DNA from: Burkholderiales bacterium PBB6
GTDB lineage: Bacteria; Pseudomonadota; Gammaproteobacteria; Burkholderiales; Burkholderiaceae_C
Direction of reading: 5' to 3'
Assembly (NCBI GenBank): GCA_002255925.1
Contig: NKIH01000007.1
Span: forward strand, 186,001-250,000
DNA length: 64,000 nucleotides
Shown here: piece after piece, positions 34,531-42,562 of the stretch
How the letters are laid out: the number at the start of each line of letters is the position of its first letter
Numbering within the stretch: the first letter of the stretch is position 1
Position numbers and translations under genes: made by a program
The notes under the pieces: model-generated
Told to the model about the DNA's origin: nothing
Database searches by the model: none
What the model saw: only the letters and a program-made list of their open reading frames with translations

Positions 34531-35506
34531 GCGCTGCCTCGCTCAACCAGTGGCACACCGCCTGCGGCATGCGCCACACATGCCCCGGGAAACGCCCGGC
34601 CGGAAAGCCCACATGCCCACCGTGAGGTGGCTGCCACAGCGTCACATGGCTGCCCACATCGCTCTGCACGGGCAAGCTGCTGGCGGGCACGAAGGGGTCG
34701 TTCAGCGCATTCAGCACCAGCCCCGGAATGCGCAGGCTGGCCAGATGCGGCTTGGCCGAGGCCCGCGCCCAGTAATCTTCCGTGTCGCGAAAGCCGTGCA
34801 GCGGTGCGGTGAAGATGTTGTCGAACTCGTAGAGGTCTTGCGCCGCCATCAGGCGCTCGCGCGAGAACAGGCCCGGGTGCTGGTCCAGCTTGGCCAGCGC
34901 CTTGGGCTTCATGCTGCGCAGGAACATCCGGGTGTAGATCTGCCGGCTGAAGCCCCGGCCGATGGCCTCGCCGCTGCGCGCCAGGTCGATCGGTGAGCAG
35001 ATGGCGGCCACACCGCTCGCCACGGCGGCGGCGCTGTCGCCGGCCTCCTGCGCCCACCGCAGCAGTGCATTGCCGCCCAGCGACACACCGGCCGCCATCA
35101 GCGGCTGCCGGGTGCGTGCGCGCAGCCGGGTCAATATCCAGCCGATCTCCTCGAAGTCGCCCGAGTGATAGGCCCGCGGCGCCAGGTTCAGCTCACCCGA
35201 GCAGCCACGGAAATGCGGAATCGCGAACGACCAGCCCAGGGACTGCGCCTGCTCGGCAAAGGCCTGCGAGTAGTGGCTGGACGACGAGCCTTCCAGCCCG
35301 TGGAACATCACCAGCCAGGGCGCGTTGACGTCGGGTGCGGGGCGCAGGTCGACGTCGATGAAATCGCCGTCCGGTGTGTGCCAGCGCTCGCGCAGGAACA
35401 CCGGCGTCGGCCCGCGGGTGCGGCGGCCCATCAAGGCTGGCCAGATGGTTTGCACGTGGCCGGTGGGCAGCCACGCGGGCGCGCGGAAATGCTGCATCGG
35501 CTGCAT
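34523..35506 (-). CDS. YheT-family alpha/beta hydrolase
   Basis: Hydrolase of 327 residues. Typical YheT features: PAWLPTGHVQTIWPAL at the N terminus, the oxyanion segment MFHGLEGSSSSHYS, the conserved PHFRGCSGELN, and the nucleophile Ser142 in AGVSLGGNAL. The catalytic Asp (LNALNDPFVP) and His (PHGGHVGF) follow. E. coli YheT is a predicted esterase with no settled substrate. A second ATG 9 nt in is an alternative start. It is in an operon with the following small gene. Confidence 0.92.
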   Translation of the reverse strand: MQPMQHFRAPAWLPTGHVQTIWPALMGRRTRGPTPVFLRERWHTPDGDFIDVDLRPAPDVNAPWLVMFHGLEGSSSSHYSQAFAEQAQSLGWSFAIPHFRGCSGELNLAPRAYHSGDFEEIGWILTRLRARTRQPLMAAGVSLGGNALLRWAQEAGDSAAAVASGVAAICSPIDLARSGEAIGRGFSRQIYTRMFLRSMKPKALAKLDQHPGLFSRERLMAAQDLYEFDNIFTAPLHGFRDTEDYWARASAKPHLASLRIPGLVLNALNDPFVPASSLPVQSDVGSHVTLWQPPHGGHVGFPAGRFPGHVWRMPQAVCHWLSEAAHG

Positions 35507-35532
35507 CGGCTGAACGAGCGGCGTGGCGGTGG

Positions 35533-35985
35533 TCAGTGCAGCACCGCCGGGGTTTCGATCACCTCGGGCGGCTCGTTCGGCGTGCCGGGGCTGGCATGGT
35601 GCGCCACCATGCGCCAGCCATGCGCGGTTTTCAGATAGACGTTGGTGGCCATCACATAGCCGGTGCGCGCACCCTCGGCGGTGGCCAGCTGCACCTTTTC
35701 AACCACGCTGTGCATGGCGCAGCCCAGGCTGTGCACGCGGCGCACATTGCCGGGCTCGACATGCACGGCGCCGTTGCTGAACACGGCTTCAAAGGCCGCC
35801 CGCACCGCCGCCTGGCCCACCATGCGCGGCCCGCCCGGGTGCACGCAGATCACTTCTTCGTCGTCCGCCCAGACGGCCATCAGCTTGTCGAGGTCGGCTT
35901 CACGCAGAGCCTCGTAGAACTGCTGCTCGACGTCTTCGGGCGACGCCATCAGCGCGGCAGTCTGAACCTTCTTGGCACGGGTCAT
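35533..35985 (-). CDS. NTF2-like (SnoaL/DUF4440-type) protein
   Basis: A 150-residue protein with the cone-shaped NTF2 fold: ASPEDVEQQFYEALREADLD helix, LMAVWADDEEVICVHPGG, RAAFEAVF, and the late strand WRMVAHHASP. Such proteins are small enzymes or ligand-binding proteins. The genomic position next to YheT and purU is common in Burkholderiales. The start at 35985 follows a G-rich tandem repeat. Function unknown. Confidence 0.85.
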   Translation of the reverse strand: MTRAKKVQTAALMASPEDVEQQFYEALREADLDKLMAVWADDEEVICVHPGGPRMVGQAAVRAAFEAVFSNGAVHVEPGNVRRVHSLGCAMHSVVEKVQLATAEGARTGYVMATNVYLKTAHGWRMVAHHASPGTPNEPPEVIETPAVLH

Positions 35986-36004
35986 GGGCAGCCTCTCGGA
36001 CGCG

Positions 36005-36030
36005 GGGGCAGGGGCAGGGGCAGGGGCAGG
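36005..36030. repeat. GGGGCA tandem repeat, four units
   Basis: Four copies of GGGGCA followed by GG, lying between the purU stop and the NTF2-like gene start. The plus strand has four G-runs with 2-nt spacers, enough for a G-quadruplex. On the transcript (minus strand) it is a C-rich tract 20-45 nt before the start codon. Confidence 0.85.
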
Positions 36031-36042
36031 AACTGAAGGGTG

Positions 36043-36927
36043 TCAGCGGAACACGACCGTCTTGTGACCGTTCATCAGCACGCGGCGCTCGACATGCCAG
36101 CGCACCGCGCGGGCCAGCACCACGCACTCCACATCGCGGCCCACGGCCGTCAGGTCTTCGCCCGACAGCGAGTGGTCCACGCGCTCGACGTCCTGCTCGA
36201 TGATCGGACCTTCATCCAGATCGGGCGTGACGTAGTGGGCGGTGGCACCGATCAGCTTCACGCCGCGCGCATGGGCCTGGAAGTACGGCTTCGCGCCCTT
36301 GAAGCTGGGCAGGAAGCTGTGGTGGATGTTGATGGCACGACCCCGCAGCGCAGCGCAGAACTCGGGCGACAGGATCTGCATGTAGCGCGCCAGCACCACC
36401 AGGTCGATGCCCTGCTGCTCGACGATCGCTTCGATCTGCTGCTCCTGCGCGCGCTTGGTGGCGGAGTCCGAGCCCCCCACCAGCGGCAGGTGATGAAAGG
36501 CGATGCCGTAGCTTTCGACCAGCGACTTGAAGGTGGTGTGGTTCGAGACGATGGCCGGGATGTCGACCGGCAGCTGGCCGCTCTTCCAGCGGAACAGCAG
36601 GTCGTTCAGGCAGTGGCCGTGCTGGCTGACCATCAGCAGCACCTTCGGGCGGGCATCCACGGCGTGGATGGTGGCGCTCATCTGGAACTGCTCACGCACG
36701 TGGCCGAACAGGCGGTCCAGCGTGGCCACGTCGGCCAGGTGGGCGGGGGCCTCGAAGTGGACCCGCATGAAGAACAGGCCGGTGGCGCCCTCGCCCAGCA
36801 CGTCGCCGAACTGCTGCGAATCGATGATGTTGCAGCCGGCCTGATAGAGCAGGCCCGAGACGTTGTGGACGATGCCCTTGGTGTCGCGGCACGACAGGGT
36901 GAGGATGAATTCTTGCGGACGAGACAT
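36043..36927 (-). CDS. purU: Formyltetrahydrofolate deformylase
   Basis: Hydrolyses 10-formyltetrahydrofolate to formate and tetrahydrofolate, balancing one-carbon pools. It has 294 residues with an N-terminal ACT domain (about 6-85; EFILTLSCRDTKGIVHNVSG) and a C-terminal formyltransferase-like domain (about 90-290). The active-site segment INIHHSFLPSFKGAKPY and the conserved Asp in TPDLDEGPIIEQD are present. Length and domain order are normal. It diverges from the ECF sigma gene. Confidence 0.95.
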   Translation of the reverse strand: MSRPQEFILTLSCRDTKGIVHNVSGLLYQAGCNIIDSQQFGDVLGEGATGLFFMRVHFEAPAHLADVATLDRLFGHVREQFQMSATIHAVDARPKVLLMVSQHGHCLNDLLFRWKSGQLPVDIPAIVSNHTTFKSLVESYGIAFHHLPLVGGSDSATKRAQEQQIEAIVEQQGIDLVVLARYMQILSPEFCAALRGRAINIHHSFLPSFKGAKPYFQAHARGVKLIGATAHYVTPDLDEGPIIEQDVERVDHSLSGEDLTAVGRDVECVVLARAVRWHVERRVLMNGHKTVVFR

Positions 36928-37022
36928 AAGGCGCGATTGTACGGACGCACCCTAGAATCAGTCGGTCTCCCCCCACACGGAGGCACGGCCATCCCGCCTG
37001 AACCCTCTTTGCCTCGAGCACC

Positions 37023-37679
37023 ATGGCCCTGAACGCCCCCTCTTCGGCCAACGTTTCAGCCACCGCGCCGCCCGCCCAGGACCGCGCGCAACTGCTGGCC
37101 AGCACCCTCGCCCGGGTGGCGATGGGTGATCGCGTGGCATTTCGCACGCTTTATGACCTGACCGCACCGCATCTGCTGGGCGTGATCCTGCGTATCAACA
37201 AGGACCGGGCACAGGCGGAAGACCTGTTGCAGGAAGTGTTTGTGAAGGTCTGGGGGGCTGCGGGCAGTTTTGACGCGCAGCGCGCCCAGGCCATGACATG
37301 GCTGACGAGCATTGCCCGGAATCGGGCGATCGACAGCCTGCGACGCAAACAGACCGAACCCACATGGGTCACCAGCCGACCAGGCGCCGAGGACCAGGAC
37401 GACGACATGCTTGACCAGATGGCCAGTGACAACGATGGACCGATGGACCTGCTCGGGCAGGCGGTGCAGGCGCGCGCCATCAAGGTGTGCATGGGCGGCT
37501 TGAGCGGCGAGCAGCAGCAAAGCCTGGCGCTGGCCTTCTACCAGGGCCTGAGCCATGCCGAGGTGGCCGAGCACCTGAAGCAGCCGCTGGGTTCGGTGAA
37601 GAGCTGGGTGCGCCGCGGTTTGCAGGCGCTGCGGACCTGCCTGGAGCGCGCTGGCGCCCTTCAGGCGCTGGAGAGCTGA
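37023..37679 (+). CDS. ECF sigma factor (RpoE/SigK-like)
   Basis: Extracytoplasmic-function sigma factor of 218 residues. The region 2 core is DLLQEVFVKVWGAAGSF ... MTWLTSIARNRAIDSLRRKQ; region 4 is LALAFYQGLSHAEVAEHL ... PLGSVKSWVRRGL. The linker is long and acidic (DQDDDMLDQM). The stop is followed 1 nt later by the ATG of an anti-sigma gene, so the pair is one unit. The stress signal is not evident. Confidence 0.93.
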   Translation: MALNAPSSANVSATAPPAQDRAQLLASTLARVAMGDRVAFRTLYDLTAPHLLGVILRINKDRAQAEDLLQEVFVKVWGAAGSFDAQRAQAMTWLTSIARNRAIDSLRRKQTEPTWVTSRPGAEDQDDDMLDQMASDNDGPMDLLGQAVQARAIKVCMGGLSGEQQQSLALAFYQGLSHAEVAEHLKQPLGSVKSWVRRGLQALRTCLERAGALQALES

Positions 37680-37680
37680 C

Positions 37681-38379
37681 ATGGACTATTCACGCCCCCG
37701 CCTCGCTGATCGCCTGGCCGCCAACTATGTGCTGGGTACCCTGCGTGGTGCCGCTCGCCGCCGTCTCGAAACCCTGCTGCCCGCCCACCCGTCGCTGCGC
37801 CAGGCGGTCAACCGCTGGCAAGACGCGCTGGTGCCGCTGGCCAGCACGGTGCCCCCGGTCGCCCCCACCGCGGCTGTGTGGACGCGCCTGGAAACCCGCC
37901 TGTTCGGCGCCGCAGAAGCCCCGCTGTCGTGGTGGCAGCGGCTGTTGCCCTGGCGCGCCGCCACTGGTGTTGCCACCGCTGCGGCCCTGGTGATGGGCGT
38001 GGCCTTGAGCATTCCGCCGCCGGCGCAATCGCCCGTGGTGATCGTCATGTCGCCCAATGAAGCCGCGGCTGCCGGCCCGGCGCTGCTGTCGAAGGCGAAG
38101 TTCGTCGCCAGCGTCAGCGGAGATGGCCGCGCCCTGGTGCTGAAGCCGCTGGATGCGCTGCCGCTGGATGCCGGCCGGGCGCTGGAGCTGTGGGCCGTGC
38201 CGGCACAGGGCGCGCCGCGGTCACTCGGCCTGGTGGCCGGTGACCACAGCACCCAGGTGCTGCGGGCCAAGCTGCTGAAAGACACCGCAGCGTTCGCCGT
38301 GAGCGTCGAGCCCAACGGTGGCTCGCCCACCGGCGCCCCCACCGGCCCGATCATTTCGGTGGGCAAACTGGAAACCTGA
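37681..38379 (+). CDS. Anti-sigma factor (RskA-like)
   Basis: Single-pass membrane protein of 232 residues that would hold the upstream ECF sigma factor. The N-terminal cytosolic part (about 1-95) has LADRLAANYVLGTLRGAARRR, a form of the anti-sigma zinc-less helix bundle. The membrane helix is at about 100-118 (ATGVATAAALVMGVAL). The C-terminal domain (about 130-230) matches the RskA C-terminal fold, with ALVLKPLDALPLDAGRALELW. It is 1 nt after the sigma gene. Confidence 0.9.
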   Translation: MDYSRPRLADRLAANYVLGTLRGAARRRLETLLPAHPSLRQAVNRWQDALVPLASTVPPVAPTAAVWTRLETRLFGAAEAPLSWWQRLLPWRAATGVATAAALVMGVALSIPPPAQSPVVIVMSPNEAAAAGPALLSKAKFVASVSGDGRALVLKPLDALPLDAGRALELWAVPAQGAPRSLGLVAGDHSTQVLRAKLLKDTAAFAVSVEPNGGSPTGAPTGPIISVGKLET

Positions 38380-38429
38380 AAGTTTCTGGCATCGGCCTGC
38401 ATCCGTTCTGGCAACGGCTGCGTACAAGT

Positions 38430-38461
38430 AGAGGTGCCCCGAGTGGCACCTCTATTTTTTT
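38430..38461 (+). terminator. Rho-independent terminator after the sigma/anti-sigma pair
   Basis: Stem AGAGGTGCC / GGCACCTCT (9 bp), loop CCGAGT, then A and seven T residues. It lies 51 nt after the anti-sigma stop. Confidence 0.93.
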
Positions 38462-38491
38462 CGCAGCCCACATCGTCAAAAAGGATCCGCC

Positions 38492-39061
38492 ATGAACCGC
38501 CACCCTCTCGTTCGCGCCGCCACCCTGGTCTCCCTGATCGCCTCCGCCGCCGTGCTGAGCGCCTGCGGCAGCATGGCCCCGGCCGCCATGGCGCCGAAGA
38601 TCGACAACGCCAGCCTGCCTGAAGCCGTGCGCGTGCCGGCGGGCCAGCGCCAGACCATGTTCACCGTCGGCAAGGGTGAGCTGACCTATGAGTGCCGCGC
38701 CAAGAAGGACATGCCGAGCGCGATGGAATGGGCCTTCGTGGGCCCGGTGGCCGGCCTGACGGACGCGGGCGGCAAGGCTGTCGGCAAGTACTACGCCGGC
38801 CCGACCTGGGAATCGATGGACGGCTCGAAGGTCACCGGCAAGCAAGTCGCCGTGGCCCCGGCCATGGCCGGCAGCATCCCGCTGCAACTGGTGAAGGCCG
38901 ACCCGGCCACCGGCATGGGCGCCATGCAGGGCGTGAGCTACATCCAGCGCCTGAACACCAAGGGCGGCGTGGCCCCGGCTGAAGCTTGCAGCAGCGACAA
39001 GCTCGGCCAGCGCCGCGTGGTGGCCTACCAGGCCGACTACGTGTTTTACGCCGCCAACTGA
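38492..39061 (+). CDS. DUF3455-family lipoprotein
   Basis: Small 189-residue exported protein. The signal peptide ends at a lipobox LSAC (Cys25), so it should be lipid-anchored. The mature part (about residues 40-189) has the DUF3455 features RVPAGQRQTMFTVGKGELTYEC and YYAGPTWESMDGSKVTGK. Relatives are secreted fungal and bacterial proteins of unknown function. It follows the sigma/anti-sigma terminator, but its linkage to that regulon is only by position. Confidence 0.85.
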   Translation: MNRHPLVRAATLVSLIASAAVLSACGSMAPAAMAPKIDNASLPEAVRVPAGQRQTMFTVGKGELTYECRAKKDMPSAMEWAFVGPVAGLTDAGGKAVGKYYAGPTWESMDGSKVTGKQVAVAPAMAGSIPLQLVKADPATGMGAMQGVSYIQRLNTKGGVAPAEACSSDKLGQRRVVAYQADYVFYAAN

Positions 39062-39121
39062 GCCGGCAGCCCTGAGCCCGGCTCCGGCCGGGCCATGCAT
39101 CGCCCTGGTGGCGCAGCGCCC

Positions 39122-39142
39122 TGATGGTGCGCCGCACCATCA
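39122..39142. other. Hairpin after the DUF3455 gene
   Basis: Perfect 9-bp stem TGATGGTGC / GCACCATCA with loop GCC, 60 nt after the stop codon. No T-tract follows, so termination is uncertain; it may protect the transcript end. Confidence 0.4.
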
Positions 39143-39225
39143 AGTGCCGCCCCTTCGGGCACAGCACTGGTGCATACCCTCATCGGTCAGCCCTTCGCAA
39201 GGAGGGTGAGCCGGCAAAACCCGCT

Positions 39226-39241
39226 TGGCACACCGTTTGCA
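39226..39241 (+). promoter_or_regulatory. Sigma-54 promoter of the nitrate transporter operon
   Basis: TGGCACACCGTTTGCA matches the sigma-54 consensus TGGCAC-N5-TTGCA exactly, with the GG (-24) and GC (-12) dinucleotides spaced correctly. Transcription would begin near 39252, just before the leader hairpin. Sigma-54 dependence fits nitrogen control by NtrC. Confidence 0.8.
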
Positions 39242-39251
39242 TGTGCATGTC

Positions 39252-39273
39252 TGCAGTCCAACGGTGGGCTGCA
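39252..39273 (+). promoter_or_regulatory. ANTAR-type antiterminator hairpin
   Basis: An 8-bp stem (TGCAGTCC / GGGCTGCA, one G-T pair) closes a six-base loop AACGGT with A at position 1 and G at position 4, the defining features of RNA targets of ANTAR antiterminators such as NasT/NasR. A second, weaker hairpin (CCAA / TTGG around GCGGAT, 39290-39304) precedes the terminator stem. Confidence 0.65.
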
Positions 39274-39306
39274 CGATCAGGTTGTTTTACCAAGCGGATT
39301 TGGACA

Positions 39307-39361
39307 AAGGCGTCCGACCGACCCGGCTTCAGCGTCGGGTTGTCGGGCGCCTTCTTTTTTT
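39307..39361 (+). terminator. Leader terminator (attenuator) before nrtA
   Basis: Strong GC-rich hairpin: AAGGCG-T-CCGAC on the left pairs with GTCGG-G-CGCCTT on the right, an inner ACCCG / CGGGT stem extends it, and seven T residues follow (39355-39361). It sits 38 nt before the nrtA start, so transcription of the operon must read through it. That fits antitermination control. Confidence 0.85.
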
Positions 39362-39398
39362 GCCGTCTCACTTTCATCCAGCACGAAGGACTTGCCCC

Positions 39399-40679
39399 AT
39401 GCATTCCCCCGACAACGCCGCGCCGTCTTCGCGTGATGTGACCGCGAGCACTGCCCCCGATCTCAGCCGCCGCCTCGTCCTGCAGGCCGCCGGTGCGGCC
39501 GTGGCCGGCGCCGGTTTGCTGCCGGGTGGCGCCTGGGCCCAGGGCTCGGACAAGCCCGAGAAGGAAGAAGTGCGGATCGGCTTCATCCCGCTGACCGACT
39601 GCGCCAGCGTGGTGATGGCCTCGGTGCTGGGCTTCGACAAGAAGTACGGCATCAAGATCATCCCGACCAAGGAAGCCTCCTGGGCTGGCGTGCGCGACAA
39701 GCTGGTCAACGGCGAGCTCGACATGGCGCATGTGCTGTACGGCCTGATCTACGGCGTGCACCTCGGCGTGAGCGGTCCGAAGAAGGACATGGCCGTGCTG
39801 ATGACCCTGAACAACAACGGCCAGGCCATCACGCTCTCCAAGAAGCTGGCCGACGCTGGCGCGGTGGACGGCCCGTCGCTGGCCAAGGTGATGGCCAAGG
39901 ACAAGCGCGAGTACACCTTCGCCCAGACCTTCCCGACCGGCACCCACGCGATGTGGCTGTACTACTGGATGGCCGCCGCGGGCGTGAACCCGATGAAGGA
40001 CGCCAAGGTCATCACCGTGCCGCCGCCGCAGATGGTGGCCAACATGCGCGTGGGCAACATGGACGGCTACTGCGTGGGTGAGCCCTGGAACCACCGCGCC
40101 ATCATCGACAACATCGGCATCACGGCCGCCACCACCCAGGACATCTGGAAAGACCACCCCGAGAAGGTGCTGGGCACCACGGGCGACTTCGTCAAGAAGT
40201 ACCCGAACACCGCACGCGCCGTGGTGATGGCCGTGCTGGAAGCCGGCCGGTGGATCGACGCCAACCTGTCGAACAAGAACAAGATGGCCGAGACGATCGC
40301 CGACAAGGCCTACGTCAACACCAGCGTCGACGCCATCAACCAGCGCATCCTGGGCCGCTACCAGAACGGCCTGGGCAAGACCTGGGACGACCCCAACCAC
40401 ATGAAGTTCTTCAACGACGGCGCGGTGACCTTCCCGTACCTCAGCGACGGCATGTGGTTCCTCACCCAGCACAAGCGATGGGGCTTGCTGAAGGAGCACC
40501 CGGACTACCTGGGCGTGGCCAAGCAGATCAACCAGATCGACATCTACAAGCAGGCCGCCTCGGCCCTGAAGATCAGCGTGCCCAAGGACGTGATGCGCAC
40601 CAGCAAGCTGATGGACGGCGTGGTCTGGGACGGCAAGGATCCGAAGAAGTACGCCGACAGCTTCGCCGTGCGCGCCTGA
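39399..40679 (+). CDS. nrtA: Nitrate/nitrite-type ABC transporter substrate-binding protein
   Basis: Periplasmic binding protein of the CmpA/NrtA family (426 residues). The N terminus carries a twin-arginine-like signal (LSRRLVLQAAGAAVAG...GAWAQ). The mature protein has the family segments EVRIGFIPLTDCASVVMA, ELDMAHVLYGLIYGVHLG, GDGYCVGEPWN-like (MDGYCVGEPWNHRA) and FPYLSDGMWFLTQ. Nitrate is inferred from the regulators (sigma-54, ANTAR leader) and from the downstream siroheme gene; bicarbonate transporters of the same family cannot be excluded. AAGGAC precedes the start. Confidence 0.9.
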   Translation: MHSPDNAAPSSRDVTASTAPDLSRRLVLQAAGAAVAGAGLLPGGAWAQGSDKPEKEEVRIGFIPLTDCASVVMASVLGFDKKYGIKIIPTKEASWAGVRDKLVNGELDMAHVLYGLIYGVHLGVSGPKKDMAVLMTLNNNGQAITLSKKLADAGAVDGPSLAKVMAKDKREYTFAQTFPTGTHAMWLYYWMAAAGVNPMKDAKVITVPPPQMVANMRVGNMDGYCVGEPWNHRAIIDNIGITAATTQDIWKDHPEKVLGTTGDFVKKYPNTARAVVMAVLEAGRWIDANLSNKNKMAETIADKAYVNTSVDAINQRILGRYQNGLGKTWDDPNHMKFFNDGAVTFPYLSDGMWFLTQHKRWGLLKEHPDYLGVAKQINQIDIYKQAASALKISVPKDVMRTSKLMDGVVWDGKDPKKYADSFAVRA

Positions 40680-40746
40680 CCTTGATCACCTCCGGGCGGC
40701 GTCTGTTGCCGCCGCCCTCACCTGTTGCCACGCACTGGAGCCCACC

Positions 40747-41667
40747 ATGGTCAGCGCCGTTTTTCACAGCCCGATGAACCCGACCCCCACCGCCTCGGCG
40801 CCTGCGGGCACTGACGCCACTACAGCACACACCGTGGCAGAGGTCGTGGCGCCCGCCGCGGTGGTCGCCCCGAAGCCCGCCCGCAGCCCCTTCGACTGGC
40901 GCGGCCTGTGGCTGCAGGTGCTGCCACCGGTGCTGGGCCTGGGCCTGATGATCGGCATCTGGGCGCTGCTGACGATCAAGTCAGGCAGCGGCATCCCGAC
41001 GCCGATGCAAACCTGGGAAGCCGCCGTCAAGCTGTTCGCCGATCCGTTCTACCGCAACGGTCCGAACGACCAGGGCATCGGCTGGAACATCCTGTTCTCG
41101 CTGGAGCGGGTGGCAGTGGGCTTCGGTCTGGCGGCGCTGGTGGGCATTCCGCTGGGCTTCATCATCGGGCGCTTCACCTTCATCAACCGCATGGTGTCGC
41201 CGCTGATCAGCCTGCTCAAGCCGGTGTCGCCGCTGGCCTGGCTGCCGATCGGCCTGCTGGTGTTCAAGAGCGCCAACCCGGCGGCCATCTGGACGATCTT
41301 CATCTGCTCGATCTGGCCGATGGTGGTGAACACCGCGGTGGGCGTGCAGCGCGTGCCGCAGGACTACCTGAACGTCGCGAAGGTGCTGAACCTGAGCGAA
41401 TGGAAGGTGCTGACGAAGATCCTGTTCCCCTCGGTGCTGCCCTACATGCTGACCGGGGTGCGCCTGAGCGTGGGCACGGCCTGGCTGGTGATCGTGGCGG
41501 CCGAGATGCTGACCGGCGGCGTCGGCATCGGCTTCTGGGTCTGGGACGAATGGAACAACCTGAATGTGCAGCACATCATCATCGCCATCTTCGTGATCGG
41601 TGTGGTGGGCCTGCTGCTGGAACAGGCGCTGATGCTGCTGGCGCGCCGCTTCTCGTTTGACGACTGA
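40747..41667 (+). CDS. nrtB: Nitrate-type ABC transporter permease
   Basis: Inner-membrane permease of 306 residues, 67 nt after the binding-protein gene. It has an Ala/Thr-rich N terminus, about six membrane helices, and the permease coupling (EAA) loop region NVAKVLNLSEWKVLTKILFPSVLPYM, which contacts the ATPase. The NrtB family segments SPLAWLPIGLLVFKSANPAA and FICSIWPMVVNTAVGV are present. Confidence 0.92.
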   Translation: MVSAVFHSPMNPTPTASAPAGTDATTAHTVAEVVAPAAVVAPKPARSPFDWRGLWLQVLPPVLGLGLMIGIWALLTIKSGSGIPTPMQTWEAAVKLFADPFYRNGPNDQGIGWNILFSLERVAVGFGLAALVGIPLGFIIGRFTFINRMVSPLISLLKPVSPLAWLPIGLLVFKSANPAAIWTIFICSIWPMVVNTAVGVQRVPQDYLNVAKVLNLSEWKVLTKILFPSVLPYMLTGVRLSVGTAWLVIVAAEMLTGGVGIGFWVWDEWNNLNVQHIIIAIFVIGVVGLLLEQALMLLARRFSFDD

Positions 41668-41685
41668 ACCCGAAAGGCCCAAGCC

Positions 41686-42486
41686 ATGTCCGCATTCATC
41701 GAAGTCCAGGGTGCTGAAGTCACCTTCCAGACCCGCAAGGGCCCGTTCCAGGCGCTGCGCGACATCGATCTGAAGATCGAGAAGGGCGAGTTCGTCACGC
41801 TGATCGGCCACTCGGGCTGCGGCAAGTCGACGCTGCTGAACCTGATCGCCGGCCTACTGGCGCCCACCGGCGGCGTGCTGATCTGCGACAACCGCGAGAT
41901 CAAGGGCCCGGGCCCCGAGCGCGGCGTGGTGTTCCAGAACCATTCGCTGCTGCCCTGGCTGACCTGCTTCGACAACGTCTACCTGGCGGTGGAGCGCGTC
42001 TTCAGCGCCACCGAAGGCAAGCCGGCCCTGAAAGCCCGCACCGCGGCGGCGCTGGAGCTGGTGGGCATGAGCCACGCCACCCACAAGCGGCCGCATGAGA
42101 TCTCGGGCGGCATGAAGCAGCGCGTGGGCATTGCCCGTGCGCTGGCGATGGAGCCCAAGGTGCTGCTGATGGACGAGCCCTTCGGCGCCCTGGACGCACT
42201 GACCCGCGCCAAGCTGCAGGACGAGCTGCTGAAGATCGTGGCGCGCACCAAGAGCACCGTGGTGATGGTGACCCACGACGTCGACGAAGCCGTGCTGCTG
42301 AGCGACCGCATCGTGATGATGACCAACGGCCCGAGCGCCACCATCGGCGAGATCCACGACGTGCGCCTGGCCCATCCGCGTGACCGCGTCGCGCTGGCCG
42401 AAGACCCGGTCTACGTGCAGGCCCGCAAGGCGGTCATCGACTTCCTCTACACCCGCCACGCGCACGTCGAGAAGGTCGCGGCCTGA
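41686..42486 (+). CDS. nrtD: Nitrate-type ABC transporter ATP-binding protein
   Basis: ATPase of 266 residues, 18 nt after the permease gene. Walker A GHSGCGKST, Q-loop VFQNHSLLPWL, signature EISGGMKQRVGIARAL, Walker B VLLMDEPFGALD and H-loop MVTHDVDEAV are all present. It lacks the C-terminal binding-protein-like domain of cyanobacterial NrtC, so it is the NrtD type. Confidence 0.93.
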   Translation: MSAFIEVQGAEVTFQTRKGPFQALRDIDLKIEKGEFVTLIGHSGCGKSTLLNLIAGLLAPTGGVLICDNREIKGPGPERGVVFQNHSLLPWLTCFDNVYLAVERVFSATEGKPALKARTAAALELVGMSHATHKRPHEISGGMKQRVGIARALAMEPKVLLMDEPFGALDALTRAKLQDELLKIVARTKSTVVMVTHDVDEAVLLSDRIVMMTNGPSATIGEIHDVRLAHPRDRVALAEDPVYVQARKAVIDFLYTRHAHVEKVAA

Positions 42487-42562
42487 GCGACAAGGGGGGG
42501 ATGTTCGCCGCGGTTGTCACAGAGACCATTCGCAGCAGCAAGGCTCCGAAGACAATCGCGCC

